Below, piece by piece: positions 25,030-33,400 of a stretch of 64,000 nucleotides of DNA; within the stretch, counting starts at the first letter, position 1; each line of letters starts with the position of its first letter. The position numbers and the translations under genes were made by a program. Location of the stretch: the NCBI RefSeq assembly GCF_050948215.1, contig NC_135155.1:14030001-14094000 (forward strand), in the 5' to 3' direction. The DNA comes from Halictus rubicundus. Lineage: Eukaryota; Arthropoda; Insecta; Hymenoptera; Halictidae. The notes beneath the pieces were generated by a model. That model made no database searches and was not told where the DNA came from. It saw only the letters and a list, made by a program, of their open reading frames with translations.

Positions 25030-26826
25030 TAATATAATTGTATGCTTAAATTTTTCTAACATTTTCGCTACTTAAAATCACACCTACTAATTTTTCATCA
25101 CTTCATCGTCGCGTAAGCCATTAACGCTAAACCAAGTACTACAAGTAACTGGTAGACTTGTAAAAATAATAAAATTGAATTTACACAGATTTTTATCGTA
25201 ATGGAACAGAAATATTTATTCCGGCATTTTCGATTATTCACACCAATTTTCTCCGCCTTTCAGTTTGCGGAGTTAATCGGTAAACGAGTCGCACAATTGA
25301 TCTGCGCGTTGAAAAATAACATTGAAAGGACGAAGGGAAAAGGATTAAGGTCGAAATGAATAGTTTCTCGTGAAAAGAGGGAACGTCCGTGGGTGTTATC
25401 GGTCGAAGGAGATATCCGAGGCCGGGTTCGTGATGTCGCATGCGAATGGCCATGGCGATTCGGGCCACGTACCGCTGCTAACCGTTAATAAAAGCTTAAA
25501 AGACATTATCGTAAGCATTCGTCGGGACATTAAAAAGCGCACGTGCCGCCAACGGCGGGGCCCTCGATGCAATTTTAAACAGCTATTTCCGGCCGCTGCC
25601 ACCTATCGTCCTCGGGTGACACATGTCCCCGATGTTGTTACACGGATCCGAGGGATCTGCCCAACTGAATACCAATCGCAAGGGGATCATACACCCGTAG
25701 CAAGGGTGAAAACCTCTGCCTGGGGATGTGTCGTTCGTGCAATCAAAACAAACATTGCTGCGCGTCCGGATATTCGGGGGTACTTGCCGCTTAATTAGCT
25801 GTGCGAGCACTTGTTTGCGTAGCTAATCACCGGACTGCGGATTTCGGAGAGGAATAAAAAGATGCGAAATTTCTTTACGCTTTCTGTAATTTTGACAAGC
25901 TGGCACGACGATGTTCAGCGAGAACAATAGGTCGAAAGTTTCCCGGTTGTTCCAGGGGCGCGGAAGAATGTGTGCGCAACGATGCCCGGCGTGTTTAGTG
26001 GTTTCGGATCAATAGGGAGGCAATCCGAAAGAGAAAAGAGAAGTGTCCATTATGGCATTAAGCGCGCGAGAGGGTCTCCCCGGGTCTCGTGGGGAGAAAA
26101 GTTTTGGCAATGATTAACCGAAGTCCCGGGCAGCGGCGCGGCGGCTTCGATGAGTCGATGGAACTCTCCGGCTCGCTTGATTTACCGAGAATAATTATGT
26201 CCCGGACGGGAACTTCTCGTCGCGGAACTTCGCCGCGGGAGTGCTCGATCAGATTCCGAGAGAGCCGTGATACGTCAACCTGATATTTCATTTTCGTTGA
26301 CAGACAAAGGAAACGCTCACGGATTCAATCTCTCCTGACAAATACCCTCGCGTCGCTAGGCCGCATCCCTGAACGATCCATTATTTCATATTAGTCGTAT
26401 CGATCCGGGTCCTGATAGCTTCGAACCATTATTATTTATTTTAAGCATTTTGACCTTTTGTGAGCAGGGCTGTGGTGGCTTTTTTGCTTCTTGGCTCCTA
26501 TCAATCTGAAACATTTCCAACCTCAAATGAACAATGCGATACTTTATATTTGTTATATTTTGTATTTATTTGTTTATCATTTCTTGTTGTTTGTCTTAAG
26601 CATCGTTAACCTTCTGTGGAGGACTACACACCGGCTTCGTCGCGCCTTATTGCAATTCCTATTTTTGTTTTGTGTGTCCTATTAGTTTCAAATTTATCGA
26701 AAAATTTATTTCAACCTTCTGTGCAGAATTGTACTTGCGTCAAATAGTGAATATATTGATTTATATCAGTACGTGTTGATTCGAATCACAATGTCTTTAT
26801 TATTTCCTCTTTTTATATAATTTTAT
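25030..26826. other. No gene seen
   Basis: A 142-codon + frame at 25,370-25,798 has ordinary composition but no known motif and an opposing open frame. The region from 26,290 on is AT-rich. Confidence 0.5.
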
Positions 26827-26982
26827 TTAACCAGTTAACTGTTTCGACCTCTTTGAAAAATGTGTACCTAAATTCATTAAAAATGAACCGTATAGCCGTT
26901 TCGACGAGTATACTCGTCATGACACAAAATATTCCCATTTCTTCATGACGAGTATACTCGTCAAAAACAGCTAACTGGTTAA
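26827..26982. mobile_element. TTAA-bounded MITE with two perfect 16-base palindromes
   Basis: TTAACCAGTTAACTGTTT at the left and AAACAGCTAACTGGTTAA at the right. The perfect palindrome GACGAGTATACTCGTC occurs twice inside, at 26903-26918 and 26947-26962. 156 bases, non-coding. Confidence 0.82.
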
Positions 26983-27402
26983 TAGTGCCCTATTAATATT
27001 GAAATTATCTAAATATTTTTTAAAAATTTATTCGATGGAGACTATGTTGTTTGGAGCAAATGTGTAATCCATTATTTTATATTAAACTTACTTTTTACTT
27101 GAATTGTAAACGTTCCAAATTTCCGTGCAGATTGTTTTGTTGAGATTCGCGGGGAAAGTTAGTATTTGTGAAATGAATCGCGGACAGGCCGCTCGCGCTC
27201 GATTCCGAAAGGAAAATCGGGTGGAGAAAACAGAGAAACGGTCCGCGGAAAATCAGACAGTCTGTCGAACCTGTCAACAAACCTTGAAGAGATCAATCGA
27301 GCCAGGAAAATCGGGAAACTCTGTCTGCCACGTCTGGCCTACCGACAAAATTCGCCCAGTATCCACAGTCGTGTAGAATTTTTCCATCGAACGCCGGACA
27401 TC

Positions 27403-27481
27403 ATGCTGCGCGGACATGTTGGCCCTCTCGAGCTCGTACGGGGTGTTGTCAATCCCCTTATCCGGAGAAATTTTACTGCAT
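27403..27481 (+). CDS. Exon 1: initiator and mitochondrial-type presequence
   Basis: ATG at 27403 opens 26 codons plus one base and ends at a strong donor, CAT|GTGAGT. The residues are hydrophobic and basic, and the end, RRNFTA, continues into Ser-Ser from exon 2. I chose this start because the donor leaves one base (phase 1), exactly what exon 2 needs, and because the joined N-terminus reads as a matrix-targeting presequence. A different, more distant first exon cannot be excluded. Confidence 0.65.
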
Positions 27482-30400
27482 GTGAGTTTCGCTATAACAA
27501 TCTTTTTTTTTTCATAAGAAACGGAATTTAATTCGTCGAATTTGTTGCTTGAGGAAAATTAATTTCAGGGTTTACTGCCACGGTTTATTGTTTTTCTAAG
27601 GTTCTGTTTTTCGGCGTTTATGGGGTTAGTTTGACCAGAAATCGATTACTATTAGATTCCTTTATTCACTCTTTTCTGGGTCGAACCATTTTTATACGAT
27701 TCAATTCGAATTCCATTCTGACATTTTTTGAATATCCGTATAATTTTTAAATGAATTTTTTAAGTACGTTTAACTCATAAATAAATACAGTTGGCTATAA
27801 ATTTAAACCAATGGAAGCATTACTTGTTTATTAAAGCAGCGCCGCAAGGAATTCAAATCTTAACTTAACAAACGATGCATATATTCATTCTGTTATATTT
27901 AATTTACTAGTTTACAATGTTGTTCGCCACTACATGTTTTTGCAGCATCAGTGCGATGCACAGACGACAACGACAGGAAGAAGGTGGAGGGTGTGTTTTC
28001 CTGGCTCAAGGACATCTTCAAGTCAGGTTAGAAACATTTAGCCACTCGCTACAATTAACGCTAATTAATCGGCGACGGTTAAAACAAACAATTTCCTCGG
28101 TTTAAAATTCGTGACGCGATCCACGAGCGAAATTAAACCAGCGCTAATGTAACACTTTGTAGCGGTTAGGGTCCAAGAAGCTCGAAACTCGATAGATGTC
28201 CAAATCGAGGACACTCCGAAGGGCTACCCGCGAAACTTCGCCCATAATATTCAAAGTTGCTCGTCTCCAGAGATAGCCAGCAAAGTTGAAAAGTACGTGG
28301 ATGCCAAAATCAACTCGACAGCAGAGTCGGTCAGCCATTTTGGATGGTACCCTGCTCCTTTGAGTCGCAGTCTCCTGTTGGTAGCTGACGGACCGGACAC
28401 CCAGATCCGAGGAGTTGCGTATTGCTCCCCTAGAAACACGAAGCCACCCATCAGGGAGCCTAACATGCCCGAGAAGCAACAAAGGAAGGACGACAAAGAG
28501 AAGAAGAAGAAGAAAAAGAAACCGGTGTTGCGAACCGATGCTTCTGAAGATTTTCCCGATGTCGTTGCTATGGAGGCTGGCCACAGTCTTCGTGACAACC
28601 CGGATGTCAACTTCCGGTACCAGTGGGGCATCAAGATCCCCGAAGAAACGGCTCAGAGGACCCAGGAAGTCCATAGGACATATATTTGGGGCCAAGGTTT
28701 GTACATTGAACCCAAAAATGATCTAGTCCATTGCAGAGTCTAGCAGATTTTCGTGCAAATTAAAAATTGTATCACAGTTATTTCAAGTTTTGTATTCCAA
28801 ACTTCTTAAAATATTTTTATTCTTTTCCATCCGATCTACTAATTTTTGTAAGAACTGCATAAAGTTCGCAGTCCATTTATCAATATATTCGCGACATTTT
28901 TCCGATTAAAATGAGTCCAAACACGATACTATTCGGAGCATATTTACTACTTTTAATCCACGGCGCAGTAGAAACTCGATTATGCGACCTAGCCAATGGA
29001 ACGTGAGTGTTTATATAATGGTACAGTCACCTAGCCACAGTACTAAATTAAATCATTACCAATTTACACAACGAATTGTGTTGTACGCGGTCCTCTTCAG
29101 ATTGAACTGTTTAGATTCAGATATCACCGGTTCGCATAATCGAGGTTCTACCGAATCGTGGATTGAACAAGCAAACATGATCCAAACTGTATCGTGTTTG
29201 GGCTCGTTTTAACCAGCAAAATGTCACCAATGCGTCAGTAAAATTGTCACAAAAAAAAAATAATTACTTTCATTCAGCCTCCAACCCAGTCACCGACAAC
29301 ACAAAGGGTCTCACCGTGAGGATGACCGCCTCGGATCCGGAGAAAACTAGCACAAAAACCGAATCATCCAGTCAGTCGGCCCAGCCGATGGAACCCAGCT
29401 CCATGGACGAAAGAGTAGAGACAATAGACAAAATGGAGACCGAGAAGGTCCTGAAGAAAGCGTCAGGCTCGTCAAAGGACAATTCAACTCCCGACGAGGA
29501 CTACAATATTCCTTTGGGGGCGGAGTTCGACGCCGAGATCTCAGCTTGGAAGGACCTAGTCCTGAAGTCGAAAATGCCCATCGACACCTCCAACAAAGAC
29601 GACTTTGCGCCAAACTCTAAAACATCGGCGGACTTGCTCAGCATCCGTCCCGAGCCACCAGAACCGAAGTTGGATGTCCAAGCGATTCCATCGACCGACG
29701 AAGAGGTCATGAAAGACGAGGACGAGGAGAGCATTCCGAAGGAGTTGAAGGTTAACTTGAAGAAGATGGAGGGTAAACGGACTGGTGACGTGCAGAAGAT
29801 AGACAGCAAGAAGCTGCACACGTCGCAGTCGCCTTACTTGAAATCATCAATGGCTGATAGAGAGGATATTTACTCTTCTAGAACTGATTCTAGACGATCA
29901 TGGACATGGTCAACCATAACTGGACTACCTAGACTCCACGTGGTCACCTTCTCGACCAGTTCTGAGAGGTACTGGGCCAGTGCTGAGAAGATCAACGACA
30001 CCAAAGGGTCCGAAGCTGCTCTTGCTGGAAAACCAACGAGTCCTGATAACGTAGATTTGGCAAACGTTGGGAACATGGAGGAAGTTGCGAGTCCTGATCA
30101 GCAGTTGCTGAGAAACTCTCAGCAATATCAGACCAACCAGCCAGAGGTCGATTCCGAGTTTGAGGATAGTCTGAACGCTATTGCGGGGAGTGGGATCTCT
30201 TTGCATAGCACGCAGGAGGAGCAGGAGGTTGATGATAGCAAGATGAATGCATCTGAGAAGGATTCGATGGCTATGGAGGCTGAGGATCATCATCATCAGT
30301 CTTCTAACAGCTTCAACCAGTTCGAGGATGACTACGTGTCTGCGTATGAGTCTATGTCTCTGCAACCGACGCAGGGTAAGTTATGTGATCGGTAGACTGA

Positions 30401-33400
30401 GGATTTTTATGTATTTGCAGTATCCGTAGATTTTTATAATATGTTTAAAACCATGAAACGTAGAATTTGCATAAGGATCCGCAGTCTGATGATCGGGGCA
30501 GTAAGACAATAACTAGTGAAAAGTTTGTTGTTTTTTATTTTTTTTTTTTTATGAAACTTGTACCAAAATATCTGTGACATTTTTCTGATTAAAATGAGTC
30601 CAAACACGATGCAGTTTGGATCATATTTGGTTGTTTAATCCACGATTGAGTAAAACCTCGATTATGCGAATCGACGATATCGAAATCTAAACGGTTCGAT
30701 CGCAAGCGATCCATATACAGTATACAATGCACTGTATTGATTACTAGAGTTTAACGTTGTAGATAACTGTTATATTATCCAACGAGTCGCGTCCCTCTTA
30801 TTGGTTCGCATAATCGAGGTTCTACCGAAACGTCGATTGAACAAGTAAGAATGATCCAAACTGTATCGTGTTTGGACTCATTCTAATCAGAAAAATGTGG
30901 CGAATATGTTGGTAAACGTACCATAAAAAAATAATTCAGAACAACAAAGTTGCGTCATTGGATTATTATTGTTTTGGTCAGTTGTTGATCCAATTGGGAA
31001 CAAAGGAAACGCTTTTTCAGAGAGGTCGGCAAAAGAAGAACACAAACAGGACCAATCTTCAGAATGGACAGACAGCGATGCTTACGACAACGAATCTCAA
31101 GTTAAGATTGACAATTACGTCATCGACGGCGAGTACATAAAAGTTCCAGGGGATCCTTATCCATACAGCAAGCAGTATTTCGAGAAATGGAGGATGTCCA
31201 AAGAAGACATCAATATCGGTTCGTTTGTTGACAAAACGGAGAAGGTGGTCGATCCTGAGGTTCCGGTTGGAGACGCAAGGGCCAAACAGATTGACAATCT
31301 GCCACCTGCCAGGAGCATGTCCCATGACATCCACATGAGGAACCAGTTGTCGCGAGGCAAAGGTGTGCCTAATTAGAGGGATAGGTAGCGGTGTCAGTCT
31401 ACGACGTTTTAGAAACTATTTTAAAACGAGCATTTTTTGTTCCCTATTGTCAGTTTGTTGATTCGAAAATTGAATCTTCGATGACTAAATTTTTGTACCG
31501 TCCTGTCCCTCGTTTGCTAAAACATATAATTATATATAATTATAATTATTCATTCATGACCACTGTAGCATGATTCGCGAAGTCCACATCGAGAAATAGG
31601 AATATAGAAATTGTTTATTAGTGGAATATGAAATCGAAATAAATATCATTGGATTTTATGCAGATGGTATGATTGTATATGTCGCCTTATCAAAATGACA
31701 AGACTGGATTTATGCGGTTCGCATCGTAATACGTGCTCTATTAATTATATATAATCATTTCCCACGAAAGCATCATTACAATATCAAAAATTGTGAAATA
31801 AAAAATCTGAAACCGGTCATAACGATCGGCGGTGGTAGGTTTTTAGATTATCGATTATCTCATAATTTTTTAAAATCCATGGCCCGTAGCTAAGGATTCT
31901 AGGTAATTTAGGATCACCATGGAAAAGAAAATTTTTCAGCTTCATTTTGGTAATTATTGAAAATCCTATTAATCGGCTTCCCGTAGATGAAGCATTGAGA
32001 AATAGGTTGTTCAAAATTCTAAAAAATATTTTCACGATTGGGAAACAGATGCAACACTGCTTAGCGTAACACCACTGTAATACACAATAACCTGTCAGCA
32101 TCTTCAGGAACGAGACGTGGCCACGGATCAAAATCCAGGCCCGGTAGACGAAGAGCGAGCAGATTCTACGTGTCGTCTCTAGATCGTCGCTTGATCCCGG
32201 AATGCCTGCGTCGCGACGCTCCAGAGAAATACTTCCACGTTCCTCGATCAGCAGTGACGTCATGGTTGAATAGAACAACCATGGACCAGGAGAACTGGCT
32301 ATCGAAAGAGCAAGTGCCGCGACGATTCCACGGATGGTCGAGTCGCTGTCGGCCATTGTGACTTTTTGGTGAGTGGATAACTTCCGTTTTCCATTTACAG
32401 TCATTTCTCTATATATGACGCCAAGGCCTGAACGATAAACGTCGCGGAATTATCCCCACTACCGCGGAGTGTACCGAGGAGGACGCCGAGGAGTGTAAAC
32501 ATAACACGGCTCGGGTATGTCTCCTAGACGATACATGACGCTGGCAAGGCCTGTGTCGTTGACATATATCGAGAATTCACTGTATCTCTTTGCTCTCGAT
32601 CACACAGTGGGCTGGAAACCCGTTCTTTTGTGGTCAAAATTATTTTAGCCATCGTCTCGCCACCGGCTGGAACATTGCGAAATCAAAAATGTATATTAAT
32701 ATATCAAAACTCGGGGTCCATTTTTTGTAAAAAAAAATTTTCCTACAATGTCTATTATTTTGGATTGCGAAGGTTTAGAGGATTGTCAGTCGATTCGGAA
32801 ATTGGTTGAAAATATGAAAGTTGAAAAATTGAATTTTTCCCATGGAAAACGAGTTTCCAGGCAATTATGCGATGCCATGAACTGCGATAAAGACAGGCTG
32901 TAGAGTGAAAGGACCGAGATGGATCTCGAGGAAACGATTTCCACGGTGATAAAGACGGGATACAAAGTGGACCGGGCGCGAGGCATCGTCTCCGGTGGTA
33001 ATTAGAAAAACCAGGTGATACCTGGAACGTTTAACGCGAGAGTTCCTGGATCCCGACTCTCAACCAATGATTACGGCTTCTTGATTCCTTGGTTCATGGT
33101 TCTTGATTCTTGGTTCTTGTGTAGGGCGTCGGTCGATACGGCGATCGGACGGTCGAATCGTAATTAACGTTTCGATCGAGCCTATTTACGTTACATTAGC
33201 GCTGAGTGGATCGTCCCCGTAACAAACGAGACCGCGCCGGTTCGATTAATAAGCTGCCGGCGGAAAGTCATTTTATTACCGAATTACCGCGCCGCGGAAT
33301 AGTCGTTAAAGCCGGCTCTCGATGTCGGCCCTTAATTGGAGCGGTGTAATTGCGGAACAAAGGCATTATTCGCCGCGGAAGCCCGGTACGCGGTCTAATG

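Noticed and set aside
27125..27376. An 83-codon + frame upstream of exon 1
   Set aside because: It stops before exon 1, does not join it in phase and matches nothing; it may be part of the leader or promoter region.
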